From Neocallimastix lanati (nom. inval.) (lineage: Eukaryota; Neocallimastigomycota; Neocallimastigomycetes; Neocallimastigales; Neocallimastigaceae), in contig JACVTC010000028.1 in NCBI GenBank assembly GCA_016946835.1, positions 570,001-634,000 of the forward strand: DNA of 64,000 bases, written 5' to 3'. This document shows positions 1-12,960 of this stretch, in pieces (within the stretch, counting starts at the first letter, position 1; each line of letters starts with the position of its first letter). Below the pieces are notes generated by a model. That model searched no databases. It saw only the letters and a list, made by a program, of their open reading frames with translations, and was not told the DNA's origin. A program made the translations under genes and the position numbers.

Positions 1-355
1 ATAATAATAAAAAAAATTTAATTAAAAAAAAAATAATAAAAAAAAGATAATAATAATAATAATAAAATTTAATAATAAAAAAAAAAAACATTTAATAAAC
101 AAAAACAACAACAACAACAAAAAAAAAAGGTATCCCCCCATTCACCATTTTGAAAGTAAGTTCTCCTTCCTTCTCCTCTCCAACCACTCCTCTTAGGTTA
201 GGGAAGGCGTTCCACTCACCCACCACCCTTCCTCCTTCCTCCTCTACAGTACCAGTATATACAGTAATCATTACTCGTTTACTCGTTTACTGGGACTGGG
301 TCCGGAACTGCATTGTTAACGGTCTCTATTGTATCTTATATTTATACCGTTGTCC

Positions 356-416
356 GTTAACCATTAACCATTAACCATTAACCATTGATTATTAACCGTT
401 GATTGTTAACCATTTA
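356..416. repeat. Short 7-bp tandem repeat (CCATTAA-type)
   Basis: Four near-perfect units of ATTAACC followed by decayed versions (ATTAACCG, GTTAACC). It is a local microsatellite rather than a telomere, since the array is very short and interstitial. Confidence 0.7.
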
Positions 417-1062
417 TCATGAATTCAGTATTGTTTACTTTTATTTTTTTTTTTTTTTTTTTTTTTTTATATTATTATTATATTTTTATTATTATTATTA
501 TTATTTTGTTATTTTTTTTTTTATTTTTATAATTATTTTTATTTCTATTTTTTTTTTACTATTATTTATTTATTTTTTATTATATATATTTTTTATTTAA
601 AAAAAAATTAATTGAGTTTCTTACATGTATTTTTATACAAATAAATATTATATATATATAAATATATATAAATATATTTACCATCTTCTCATCTTATAGA
701 TTAACTGATTCCTTCCCTTCCATTGATCATAATAATGGAAAAGGGAAATGGGAAAGAGAACGGAAAAAAAAAAAAGCCAGGTGTTTTTTATTTTATTTTA
801 TTTTATTTTTTTTTTTAAACTTCTTTAACAAATTAATCTTAGTATTATAGAATGACGTATCGTTCGAAGGAAAAAAAAAAAAAAAAAAAAGGTAATTTTT
901 AATAGATATACATAGTTATATACAGGTGTATACAGGTATACACAGGCATACATATAGACAATCATAGGTATACCCAAGTATATAGGAAAACCATAGACCA
1001 CCCTAGGTCGATCCATCGGGCGTCCACCATCACCACCACCACCAATAACAATCTAAATAGAC

Positions 1063-1107
1063 CTTAGGCCGGCAGGCAGGTAGGCAGGCCTGCAGCCTAC
1101 CCCCCTC
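1063..1107. other. GC-rich palindromic patch
   Basis: A 45-bp patch rich in GGCAGG/CCTGC within otherwise very AT-rich DNA. It contains the inverted pair GGTAGGC (1079-1085) and GCCTACC (1095-1101). No coding sense seen. Confidence 0.4.
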
Positions 1108-1254
1108 ATTCGGTCTATTTTTATTTTTTAATAGTTTTTTTTTTTTTTTATTTTCTGTTTTTTTTTTTTTTTTTGGCTTTTTTGCTTTTTCATGCTAACC
1201 CCTTTCTCTCTGTCTCTCCTGTCTTTTTCTTATTTAAAAAAAAATAAAAATAAA

Positions 1255-1440
1255 AATAAACATGAATAATGAAAAAAAAAAATGAAGAAGAAAAAAAAAA
1301 TTAAAGCTAATAAACAAAGTTCTAGAAAAAAAAATGAAGAAAAAAAAATAAAAATAAATCTAATAAACAAAGTTCTAGAATAAAAAAATGAAGAACAAAA
1401 AAAAAAATAAAGCTAATAAAAAAAGTTCTAGAAAAAAAAA
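1255..1440. repeat. Three-copy tandem repeat, about 55-60 bp unit
   Basis: The phrase CTAATAAACAAAGTTCTAG and its close variants occur three times, separated by A-rich stretches containing ATGAAGAA. Function unknown; probably slippage-derived. Confidence 0.6.
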
Positions 1441-2189
1441 ATAAAAAAAAAAAAAGGAAGAAGAAGAAGAAGAAGAAGAAGAAAAAGAAAGGTATAAAAT
1501 AAAAAAAAAAAAAAATAGGTGGTAGAAGTAGTAGGTGGTAGAAGTAGTTGAAGTAATTTATCTTTTATTTTGCTTTATTTTTTTGGGGGGGAGGAGGAAG
1601 TATATTTTTATTAATAATATAACTTCATAGGAGTTTTAGAAGGGACCGGAGTACGGTGGTAGTGGGTGGTGGAATTAAATATAAATGTGTTAATTAAATT
1701 TAAAAAAAAGATAAAAAGATAAAAAAATAAAAAAATAAAAAAATAAAAAAATAAAAAAAAAATACAAAAAAATAATTCAAATCCATTCCAAGAAAAAAAA
1801 AAAAAAAAAAAAAGAAATGAAATACCTTTTTGTCTTTTGGTAAAACAATTAAATGTTTTATTAAGTTTTATAAAAAAAAGAGAGATTAAGAAAAAGAAAA
1901 AGAAAAATGAGATGAAGAAATAAGAGAAAAGAAAAGGTTAAGATGGTAAAGAGAGAAAAGAAAAAGAAAATGATTTCATTTCATTTCATTTAAATAAAAA
2001 TCCTCATTCAGGCTCACACCAACACCCACCGCTTTGCCTTTTCTCCTTTTCAAGGATAGAAAAAAAAAAAAAAAAAAACATTAACCAATTTGAAAATTAG
2101 TAAATAGTAAATAAGAGAGAGAGAGAAAAAAAAAGCATGTGAGAAAAAAAAAATGGAAAAAAAAAATGAAAGAAAGGAAGAATAACTTT

Positions 2190-2225
<36 letters not shown>

Positions 2226-2683
2226 GAATAATCCTTATAATTAAAAAAATAAAAAAAATAAAAATAAAATTTATAATGATAATACTAATAATCATTAATA
2301 ATTAACAATAATAATAATTATAATAATAATAATTATATAAAAAAAATTTTTATACAAATTCAATATATAAATATTTTTTTTTTTTTTTTTTTTTTGATAT
2401 ATTTCACACACATAAAAAATAAAATAAAATAAAATTAAATTACCGTTATATATTTGGTTGGAGACATTTTCTTTAATTAAGAGTGAAAAGGGAAAGTAAA
2501 GGAAATTAGGAGTATATGAAATAGATTAAAAAAAAAAAATTAATAATAATGACAATTCAAACAAAATCAAAAATCACAAAAACAAAAAATAATATATATT
2601 TTTATATATATATATATATATATATTTTACATTTGAAAATAATGACACTAATAAAAATTCATAAATAATACATAATATTTATG

Positions 2684-2719
<36 letters not shown>

Positions 2720-3037
2720 TTTCTAAAAAGATTTTTTATAATTAACTACATTAATTAATTATAAATATTTATTTACTTTAATTTTTTTGGATACATTAAT
2801 AAATACATTTTTTATAATTATTTTTTTTATTCTATTTATTTTATATAATTTATTTTATATATACCACACAGATTTATTATTTATAAAAACTATATATTAT
2901 GTTTATTCGTGATAAAAAAAAAAAAAAATTTTTTTTTTATTAATGTTGAATATAAATAATTTTTTTTTTAAAAATAAAAATAATAATAATTATTATTATT
3001 ACTTTTTTTTTTTTTTTTAATGTAGAGTGGATTCCTC

Positions 3038-4465
3038 TTAACTAAGATAATAGGATTGATTATTTAAAAGGTTTTGATATTGTATTTGATTTTGATATTG
3101 TTCTTGATTGATACCGGTAGAAGCTCGACTTATTTTACTATCTTCATGTAAGGAGAGATTAGCCTTGGCATTAACATCAACATAATTAAAGATGTTTTCA
3201 TCAATGGTTAATTTTGGTGGTAAGGAATCATCCTCTTCTACATGGGAGAGTACAACAAAACTCTTTTCAGGTTTTGGAGATTGAGGAGAACTACTGGAGG
3301 CTTGAGAATCCAATGGTAAAATATTCTTTTTACTTAAAGATCGAATCATTTTATCATCATCTTCCTCTTCTTGATCATTTTTCTTTTTACGATAGAAGAA
3401 AACAGCTCCAATGATAGCTAATAAAACAAGTGCAATAATTAATATTATTACACCTACTGAAATGCCACTACCACTACCACTTTTTCCATCATTACTATTG
3501 TTATTTGAATCATTATTATCAGTGCTACTGTTATTACTATTACTGCTATTACTGTTATTTTTATTATCACTATTAGCCTTAAATTCTTCAACCTTTTTAA
3601 AATCATCCTCTGTACATTTACGTAAATTATTAGTACAAATATCTGAACCTTCTTTTACACATAAATTAGTATTGGCATAGGAACAAGTTTTGATGCTTGG
3701 AACATTTGGAAGATTTCCTATTAATCCACTATTGCCTTGAAGATTTCTAATCATCATCATCATTATTATTTTTTATTTTTATTATTATTAATTTAATTAA
3801 GAAATATTTTTATAATCATTAGATGAATAAAAAAGATTTTTTTTTAAAAAGTATTATTAGTAATTGCTTCAATTTATACTAAACAAATAAATATAAATTT
3901 AATTATTATTATTATTATTATTTTTGTTGCTCTATGAATCTATTTGAATATTTAAATACATAGATAATAAAATAGTTACATTTTTTCAATATTTTTAAGT
4001 TTAGAAAAGCTCTCGGGTATTATACCTGAAAGTTGATTTTTTTCAACATCTCTATATTTGTTGAATTAAATATTAAAGATTAAAGATTATAATCATATTA
4101 AATAAAATTAAATAAAATAAAATTAAATAAAATAAAATTAAATAAAATAAAATAAAACATATTAATTTCATTAATATTTATATTTATATATTTTAGATTC
4201 ATATATATATATTTCTTTTTTTTTTTAAAAAAAAAAAAAAAAAAATGGATAAACTTACAAAAGTTTTAAGTTTGATAAATTACCAATACTAGATGGAATA
4301 TTTCCTTCTAATTTATTATTATCGAGACAACTAATAAATAAATATTAATAAAAAAAAAAAAAAAAAAAAAAAGACATATATATATTTTATAAGTATCATT
4401 TCCTAATTACATCGATATTATTAATCTAATAATAATCGACCAGTTTTTATTATTATCATTTATTC

Positions 4466-4498
<33 letters not shown>

Positions 4499-5632
4499 AA
4501 ACTTACAGTTCATTAATGTTTGTTAATTCCCCAATACAGTCAGGTATAGATCCTTTTAATTGATTAGTATAAAAATATCTTTTATTAATAATAATAATAT
4601 TATTATTATATATATATAAAAGATATTAGTATAGATTAAAATTAGGTTAATAGATAGATAATACAATTAAATTGAATAAACAATTTATAAGAGCATTACT
4701 GTCCTAATAATTTAAAAATAAAAATATTTACAATCCAACAAGATTCTTTAATGAACACACAGACTTTGGAATTTCTCCATTAAGTTTATTTATACTTAGA
4801 TTTCTATTATAGTTGAATATTATATTATTAATATAAATATAAATATAAATATAATTATAATTATGAAATATGGTTTTAAAATATTATTACAATATAATAT
4901 ATATATAAAAGGTATATAGTTAATATATATATATTTATTTTTATTATATGAAATCTATATAATAAAATTTATTTTACAAGTATTTAAGCTTTGCAAGAGA
5001 AGCTATTGTATTGGGAATATCTCCTGTTATTTCATTCGATCTGAGTTCACTATATATATAATTTAGTAATATGTCCGTCAGTCATTATATATATATTATT
5101 TAAATAAATATTCTATTTATCATATTTGAATTGATTTATTTTGTTTTGTTTTTATATTTTACATATATATATATGTTTAATTTATATTTACAGATGATTT
5201 AATTCGGATAAAGCTCCAATTTCACTTGAAATAGAACCTTTAAAACCGTTTTCTCTTAAATCACTAATATTTGATAGAAGAAAAAAAAAAAGTTTATATA
5301 TGTATAGATATAATAATAATAATAATAATAAAATATTAAGTATTTTATTCTAATACAAATTTGAATGATTTTATTTTATTATTGTCAACTCTATTTATTA
5401 TTATTATTATTATTAATTTTTTTTACATTTTTGTAATTCTGTCACTTGAGCATTCAATACCACTTAATTCACAACAACTATTTGTATTTTCCTTCCAAGA
5501 TATTTTACTTTCAGCTTTAAAACCCTTAAATAAATCTGATAAAACATCACAATCTGTTTTAGCATAAACCAAAGCTAAATTTGATATTAATCCAGCGTAT
5601 GCAATAGATTTTAGTGAAATATTGAAAAACAT
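3038..5632 (-). CDS. LRR receptor-like transmembrane protein, 8 exons
   Basis: Predicted surface receptor-like or adhesion protein of 448 residues. Exons on the minus strand: 5427-5632, 5192-5263, 4978-5049, 4732-4803, 4507-4578, 4259-4330, 3980-4051, 3038-3746. All introns have GT..AG ends and all are phase 2. The first ATG (5630-5632) opens a hydrophobic signal peptide of about 24 residues, then a cysteine-containing LRR N-cap (KTDCDVL...CCELSGIEC). Six exons of exactly 72 nt each encode one 24-residue plant-like LRR (for example GSISSEIGALSELNHL). The last exon holds a Cys-rich C-cap, an S/N-rich linker, one membrane helix at about 308-330 (ISVGVIILIIALVLLAIIGA), a basic stop-transfer RKKK and a charged cytoplasmic tail of about 115 residues. 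No kinase domain is present, so the ligand and signalling partner are unknown. Exon joins are read from splice signals and frame continuity; no transcript was available. Confidence 0.85.
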
Positions 5633-6346
5633 TTTTTCCTTTTTCCTCGTTATTTTTGTTATTATAATATTCTATATTTTTTATGCTTATTTGTGTGGGT
5701 ATAAATGTTTATGTTATTTTGCTCTAATTATATTTCTATTTACTTTGTAAAGACTTTAATAAAAGTAAATAAGTAAATATCTATGTATAATACTTTTTTT
5801 TTTTTTTTTTAAAAAAAAAAAATTATATTTATTTATTATTTATAATTTTTTTAAAAAAAATTAATATTTTAATATTGTATTATTAAATAAGTTATAATAT
5901 TTAATAATTTTAAAATATAAGGAATAAACGTTAATTCCTTTCTTTTTTTTTTTTTTCTTTCTTTTCAATTTATTTATTCTACTATTTAATATTAATATTA
6001 ATATTAATATTATTATTTATATTATTATTATTATTTGTAGTAATTTTTATTTCTTTATTTATTTTTTTTATATATTTTTATTATTATTATTTAATATTTT
6101 TTATTCTTATTTTATTCTTATTTTTACTTTTTTTATTTTTTCTAAATCCTATAAAATAAATAATAAAAATAAAAAAAATATAAAATTAAAAAAAAAAAAA
6201 AAAAAATTATAAAAATATTAAATAATAAATAAAATAAAGTAAAAAAATAAAAAAATAAAAAAATAAAAAAAGTTTCTATTAAAAAAAACAAAAAACAAAA
6301 AAAAATTAAAAAAAAAATAAAATATATTAAATAAATAAATAAATAG

Positions 6347-6406
<60 letters not shown>

Positions 6407-6663
6407 ATTTTTTAATTTGTGTTTTTTTTAAATATTATTGGTTTCATTTATTTATTTAATATTTATTTATTTATTTACTATTTATTTATTTATTTATTTA
6501 GAGTTTGAAATTAAAAAAAAGAAAAAGATGTTACATAATAAATAAATGAATATATAAATATATATTTAAATAAATAACCTTAAAATATAAATTTTCTTTT
6601 CTTATTGATTCAAATTCATTATTTGAGAGATAAAAAATTAAATGAATAATTTTTACTTGTTTA
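5633..6663. other. Intergenic, upstream side of the LRR gene
   Basis: AT-rich sequence with T and A runs and a (TAAA)n microsatellite at about 6347-6404. It must include the promoter of the LRR gene, but no specific element can be singled out. Confidence 0.5.
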
Positions 6664-6985
6664 ATTATTAACATCTACTTAATTAGTATTTATTTATCTA
6701 CTTAATTAGTATTCATTTATCTACTTAATTAGTATTTATTTATCTACTTAACTATTATTTATTTATCTACTTAACTATTATTTATTTATCTACTTAACTA
6801 TTATTTATTTATCTACTTAACTAGTATTAACATCTACTTAACTATTATTTATTTATCTACTTAATTATTATTCATTTATCTACTTAACTATTATTAACAT
6901 CTACTTAATTAGTATTTATTTATCTACTTAATTAGTATTTATTTATCTACTTAATTAGTATTTATTTATCTACTTAATTATTATT
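6664..6985. repeat. Minisatellite, about 26-bp unit
   Basis: About a dozen copies of TTATTTATCTACTTAATTAG and variants (ACTATT for AGTATT; shorter units CATCTACTTAA). Non-coding. Confidence 0.85.
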
Positions 6986-7036
6986 TATTTATTTATTTAT
7001 TCTGTTATTCAATGATTATCCCATAATTCTTAATTA

Positions 7037-7098
7037 TTGTTAAAAGTCACATCTCCAAATTATTTAGTTTGGAGATGTGACTTCAACATTTTAACTTT
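7037..7098. other. Perfect 16-bp stem hairpin
   Basis: AAGTCACATCTCCAAA (7044-7059) and its exact reverse complement (7068-7083) flank an 8-nt loop TTATTTAG. Outside the stem, GTTAAAA and TTTTAAC extend the inverted symmetry with interruptions. It stands out from surrounding simple sequence by composition. It could be a small inverted-repeat element tip or a transcript terminator; no gene abuts it. Confidence 0.75.
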
Positions 7099-8003
7099 TT
7101 AATATAAAAACATAAAAAAAATAAAAAATTCATTTCATTAAATATTTATTTATATTTATATTTATTTATTCATTTATTATTTAATTATTTAATTATTATT
7201 TATTGTTAGTTATTTATTAAGACTTTATTCATTTATTCATTTATTTATTTAAGAAGGGAGAATGTAGTCATAAAAAAAATTTAATTTTATTTTATTATCA
7301 CTACTTTTACAGAAAATTAAATTAAATATTCATTCAATCATATATTGAATATATTCTATTCAATTGATGCATTACTATTGTTTATATATTAAAATAATAT
7401 AATAAAGGATGAAGAATTAAAAAATTATTTATTTATTTATTAGATAATTAATTATTAATATATTACATTATATTACATTATATTACATTATATATCATTT
7501 ATTATCACATAATATATCATATAGTATATGGCTCCTCTCCATTTATTTAATTTTAATTGATTATGATTCAATTCTTTTTATATATAAATTATATTCATTC
7601 AACTCAATATGATAAAACTTGTGTAATCTTATTTTAAATTCTATTGGTCACTGTTTTTATTGTTAATTACACAATAATACTTAGTTTTAATTGATTATTT
7701 AGTATTCAATTCTATTTATTATCTATTCATGAATTTAAATGAAATATAAATTAATATACATGACATATATTATTTAATAAAATCATTAATTAAAATTTTT
7801 TATTGGTTTAAAACAAAAATTAAAAACTTTATTTATTATCATAAAATATGAGCGGAAGTTGAAATTTTTAATTTATTTAAATAAATATTATTCATTCATT
7901 TAATTTTTATTTATTTAATTTTAAATTTTAAATTTTTACTTCCAAATATAGAAATCATCTGTAACACTAAAAAAATATAAAAAAAAAATAAAAATTAAAA
8001 GAT
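7099..8003. other. Intergenic, nothing identified
   Basis: AT-rich sequence without credible open frames, RNA genes or long repeats. Confidence 0.5.
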
Positions 8004-8046
8004 ATAAAATTTATTTATTTATATATATATTTATTTATTTATTTAA

Positions 8047-8077
<31 letters not shown>

Positions 8078-8089
8078 TTATTTATTTAA

Positions 8090-8122
<33 letters not shown>

Positions 8123-8262
8123 TTATTTATTTATTTAATATCTATCTATTTATATATATATATTTATTTATTTATTTATATATTTATTTATTTATATATT
8201 TATTTATTTATATATTTATTTATTTATATATTTATTTATTTATCTATTTATTTATTTATTTT
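8004..8262. repeat. Compound TTTA / TA / ATCT microsatellite
   Basis: Repeated blocks of TTATTTATTTAATATCTATC plus (TA)n, about 45-50 bp each, decaying to (TATATTTATTTATT)n at the right. Confidence 0.8.
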
Positions 8263-8654
8263 TCCCAATATTTTCTTTTCCTTCTCCCTCTTTTTTATTT
8301 TTTTATTATTATTTTTTTTGCCCTGTTTTTTTTCTCCACTTCTATTAATTTCGTTTCTTGAGTGATTTCCATCTAAAATTTTCTTTTTTTTTTTTTATTT
8401 GTTTCAGAATGGATGGATTTGATTTTTACTGTGAGAGGGAAAATAAAAATAAAAATAAAAATAAAAATAAAAATAAAAAAATAAAAATAAAAAGTTTTAA
8501 ATGTTGATTAAATGGTGGAGATGGAATGACTGCTAAGGGTTATGACTTCATTCCTTCATATTTAGATTAATAGTAACTAAAAAAAATAAAAAAAAAAGGA
8601 AAAAAGAAAAAAGGATTAAACAAATAATAAATATAGATATAATAGTAAAGATAA

Positions 8655-9095
8655 ATAATAATAACAATTATTTATTTATTAATCAATACTCTAATCAATA
8701 CTCTTATTATTTATTATTTATTATTTATTAATAAATACTCTTTTTTATTATTTATTATTTATTATTTATTAATAAATACTCTTTTTATTATTTATTATTT
8801 ATTATTTATTATTTATTATTTATTATTTATTATTTATTATTTATTATTTATTATTTATTATTTATTATTTATTATTTATTATTTATTATTTATTATTTAT
8901 TATTTATTATGTATTATTTATTATTTATTATTTATTATTTATTAATAAATACTCTTTTTATTATTTATTATTTATTATTTATTAATAAATACTCTTTTTT
9001 ATTATTATTTATTATTTATTAATAAATACTCTTTTTTATTATTATTTATTATTTATTAATAAATACTCTTTTTATTATTATTTATTATTTATTAT
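8655..9095. repeat. (TTATTTA)n microsatellite with AATAAATACTC punctuation
   Basis: Long runs of TTATTTA-type units, interrupted at intervals by AATAAATACTCTTTT. The punctuation recurs at least seven times, giving a higher-order structure. Confidence 0.8.
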
Positions 9096-9568
9096 TTTTG
9101 ATGGTTATCCTTGGATATGATATATTAATAAAATATGTATATATTTTCTTGTTTTTTATTTAATAATTCATATTTTATTAAATAAAAAATTTGAAATTAC
9201 TTTTTTATATTATATTATATTATATTATTATTATATTTTTATTTTACTTTAGAATATAAAAATAAAATAAAGAAAAAAAATAAAAAACTCATTATTTCAA
9301 TATATATATGGGCTTGAGTGTTACCTAAAGCGCTAGTTCGAGGAAGTATGGTTGGGGATTAATTTATTTAAATTTATTAAAGTATTATTAAATTATTTAT
9401 TTAATTTTATTATTATTAATTCAAGTAAAGAGAATTATACTTGATTATTATACATTTAAAACTATCTATTAACTTTCTCACACACTTTTTCAGAGACAAT
9501 ATTTTATTTTATGTTATTTGATTATAATTAATTATTTAATTCGTTGTTTTTATGTAAAGTATTATAAA

Positions 9569-11470
9569 TGTTAAAAGTATGTGAAATATACGAAAATTTA
9601 GCTTCGAATATATTGAAACCTATTGTAATATAAATAATGAACAAGCCACAATATAATGCATTTCAATTAGAATAATAAAGTGCTAGTAACTCTTTTTCAT
9701 AAAATATATTAATAAAGTTGACAATAATTATAGACCATAAATTCTTGATTTTTAAAAAAGATTCTTTGAAAAAGAATCGTTTACCGGACACAATATTATG
9801 TCAAAGAAAAATAGATTGGAATTTTAAATTATGATAAAAGTTGCTCATTATGTCAATCATAAGGAAGACTCATAAAACTGAATTTGAAATGATCAAGATG
9901 GCAAAATTTGAAGAAATAATGCTAAAATATAAAATAAAATATTTGAAAAAAGAGAATTATCTCAAATAAAATAAATTTCCAAAAAAAAAAAAAAAAAGTA
10001 TAAAAATATATATTTATTAGAGAAAAACAACCTTAATCAAATATAATTCGAAATTTTAGCAAATAAAACTCTAGACTATTAATAATACTCAATAATTTAT
10101 TCATAAAGGAATCTACTCTGTGATAAACTATTTCTACCTCATGAATATACATAGCACAATTTAATAATATTCGTTAATTTACAAAGATTTGTGCAATCAT
10201 TTATTAAACAATGGGTTTTGTTCAAAACTACAAAGCGAATTATTTAAAGTATATGTAAGGAAACCACCAACATTATTACAGTACTGTTATTTTAGTATCT
10301 GATTTTATATCTATCAAATGTATATATCTCTATTAATAACAATAATGGAGGAGATTATATCTGTCAGAGATCCAATACAAAATAATTTTAAAATTCAATA
10401 TCCCAAATATTCAAGGGAAATATAATAGAATGATAATGCCAAGCGTGAAATGGGCATTCTAACAGTAATTGTATTATTATTAAGACTAGCTTGAAATGGT
10501 TTTAGATAATAACTAATTTAATATCATCATAATACTAACTTTCGTAATGAATAGTATAATAAAATAATAAATATAATTATGAGTTATATACAAATAGAGA
10601 AAATTAGAAAAAATTAGTCTACAAGAAGAAATTGATCGTAATTCTAATAAATTATGAAAACAATTTACATTATTTACTAATAAATTTAAATGGCTAAAAT
10701 AAATATAATTAGCTATAAATTTTAATATCCCAAGATTTTCATCAAGTACATTAATATATAATTAGCAATTTATTTTTAAGAGTTTTCGCTAAAATTACAA
10801 AGAAAATTTAAATAATAAAAGAAAAAAGTATGAGTTAATCTTCAAAGCGTATTATAATTGAAAATGATGTAAAACTCAATATATAAGAGGTATTCACACA
10901 AATTGAGATGGTATAATATCACCCTTCAAGAGAAAGGTTTATATCATATAAATAGTATATAAACCGTATGTTATAAGAGATGTTTTAGAGGTATCCAATA
11001 TTAATGGTGTAATAATATTAAATTTTTAGGTATAGGGGGAAATTATTAGATTATAAATACGTTTAAAAAATAATTTATCATTATTTAAATCGAATTAAAG
11101 AAATTAATATAATGTAAAAAAAAAAAAAAAAAAAATTAATTTATTCACTTAAAATGAAAGGTTAATTTAGAATAAAATTAACTAATAGTTTAATAATATC
11201 AAGTTAATATTATAAAATAGAAATAATTTTATATACACCTATTCATTAATAGACCAATTTATTCACTATAGAATATCTAGGTTTAAGGGGGGGGGGGAAT
11301 GTTAGAATATGTGAAATATATTGAAAGATATTGTATTATAATAATACACTAGCCACAAAATAAATGCATTTAATTTAGAGTAGGTAAAGTGTTAGTAACT
11401 CTTATCCATAGAATAATATTAATAAAGTTGACGTAATTAAAAATTATAAATTCCTAACTCTTAATAATAA
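9569..11470 (+). mobile_element. Decayed LTR-element relic (direct repeats)
   Basis: Two diverged direct repeats of about 170 bp start at 9569 (TGTTAAAAGTATGTGAAATA) and 11300 (TGTTAGAATATGTGAAATAT). They share further phrases such as AGCCACAA, TGCATTT and TAGTAACTCTT. A G-run (AAGGGGGGGGGGGGAA type) lies directly before the second copy, as a polypurine tract would lie before a 3' LTR. The 1.5 kb between them has no readable protein. Old, heavily broken; superfamily unresolved. Confidence 0.45.
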
Positions 11471-12429
11471 ATATTGATAATTATTATTTAAAGTAATTAT
11501 TTTAATAGCTATATAAAGATAAATATAAGATAATAAAAATATAATTAAAAAATTGATTTATGTTGTAAAATTTATTATTGCATATTTTATTTATTGAAAA
11601 TATAATTAATATGTAGAAATCAAGTCAGTCACTTAAAGAATTATAGAATCATTAGATTTAAATTTGATTTATAACATTAATTTAGGTTTAAATAATAAAA
11701 ATTTATTTTATAATAAGGAATATATTTATTTTATATAATTTATTATTTATCATTTATCATTTATTATTTATAACTTATAATTATCTATTAATTATTAATT
11801 ATTAATTATTAATTATTAATTATTAATTAATTTATTATTTATTTGTATATATATATAAGAAAAAAATTTTTTTTTTTTTGGTTTTTTATCTGTTGTGGTA
11901 CAAGATCACCAATTGTTTCTTGTAATCTTGTAATGAACTCATTTGCAAGTGCAAATGGTTATAAGGACTACAACAAATATTACCAATAATAAATTAGTAA
12001 TATCAAATTAATAAATTTAATAATATTCTTTTTTTTTTTTTTTTTTTTTTTTTTCTGATTTATTTTCAATACTAAAACAACAAATCATTTTACAAAAAAA
12101 AAAAATTCATAGGTTTAATATTTTTAAAAATAATTTTATTAACAATAGTTATACTTCAATACTTAGAATATCGTAAAAAAAAAATGTAGTTATACTTCAA
12201 TACTTGGATATCGTAAGAAAAAAAATAACCTAATTAATACTTTGAACCAAGATGAATCAAATAATTTACTGCTTCTTAATTATTAAAATAATATGCTAAA
12301 TATAATAATGTCTTGCTCTTTATGTTTTTTTACTATCAAGTTTAGTTTTATGTTCATTAAAAAGCCTTTATTGTCATTATAGTCTATTTATATATATCTT
12401 CAAAACTATAAGAAGCCACAAGCCATAAC
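11471..12429. other. AT-rich spacer with a possible LTR fragment
   Basis: Contains a less AT-rich segment at about 11885-11980 whose phrase CTCATTTGCAA and following TAAGGACTACA resemble the segment at 19852-20070, so both may be remnants of one repeat family. A short duplicated phrase (GTTATACTTCAATACTT) lies at about 12147-12225. No gene seen. Confidence 0.35.
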
Positions 12430-12960
12430 ATAAAAATTGTTATTATCGGCTATATTTACATCAGTACCCTTTCGAATTAATGATTTAACTACCTTATGGT
12501 AACCACTTTTATTATTATTCTTTATATTAACATCAGCTCAATTCTCAATTAAATCTTCTACAAGAATTCTATCACATTCCTATTTACAAGTAACCATTAG
12601 TCTCGTATCCTCTTCATTATTGGCCTTATTTATATCTATAAGTTTTTCTAATATTAATTGTAACAATTTTTTCGTTATTGCTATAAATATCTTTCCAATA
12701 TTTATGGATTAACTTATTTCCAAAATCATCTGTAATATATGGATTAACTTCATGATTAATAAATAACTTAAAATAATTCACGTAAAGGAGTTGCATAGCA
12801 AAGCAAATTTAATGGCGTTTCTCCTTCATTATTTTAAATATTTACATTGGCTCCATTGGCTCCATATTTTAGTAAATATATTTTACAATTTTTTTTATTA
12901 CAAATACAACATATGAGGTGCATAGGTGTAATAGTATATCCTTTAAAGGAACATCAAAAA
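12430..12960 (-). pseudogene. Ankyrin-repeat protein pseudogene
   Basis: Minus-strand translation shows ankyrin-repeat phrases in order: PMHLICCICNKKNCKIYLLK, NNEGETPLNLLCYATPL, INKANNEEDTRLM, ADVNIKNNNK and KGTDVNIADN. These match the helix-turn-helix plus DVN-type loop of ankyrin repeats. In-frame stops interrupt the blocks (for example after DVNI and after the MVTCK phrase) and frames shift between them, so no long open frame survives. Weakly similar decayed coding sense may continue to about 13170. Large ankyrin families are common in fungi and protists; this is a dead member. Confidence 0.65.

Larger units (their letters stand above)
1..3037. other. AT-rich intergenic DNA, no gene seen
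   Basis: Nearly all A/T homopolymers and simple repeats. Less AT-rich patches occur at about 150-330 and 1020-1110. Short open frames here are low complexity (poly-F, poly-Y) and have no recognisable domain. The end adjoining 3038 would be the 3' side of the LRR gene. Two small tandem repeats and a GC-rich palindromic patch are listed separately. Confidence 0.7.

Noticed and set aside
356-416. TTAACCA repeat as a telomere
   Set aside because: Four to five units only, interstitial, and not a known fungal telomere unit.
150-600. Two short open frames as small genes
   Set aside because: Composition follows simple sequence (poly-F/Y, Ser/Pro from CT-rich DNA); no start context or domain.
9301-9360. 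tRNA or 5S gene in the less AT-rich GGCTTGAGTGTTACC segment
   Set aside because: No complete A/B box pair or cloverleaf could be drawn.
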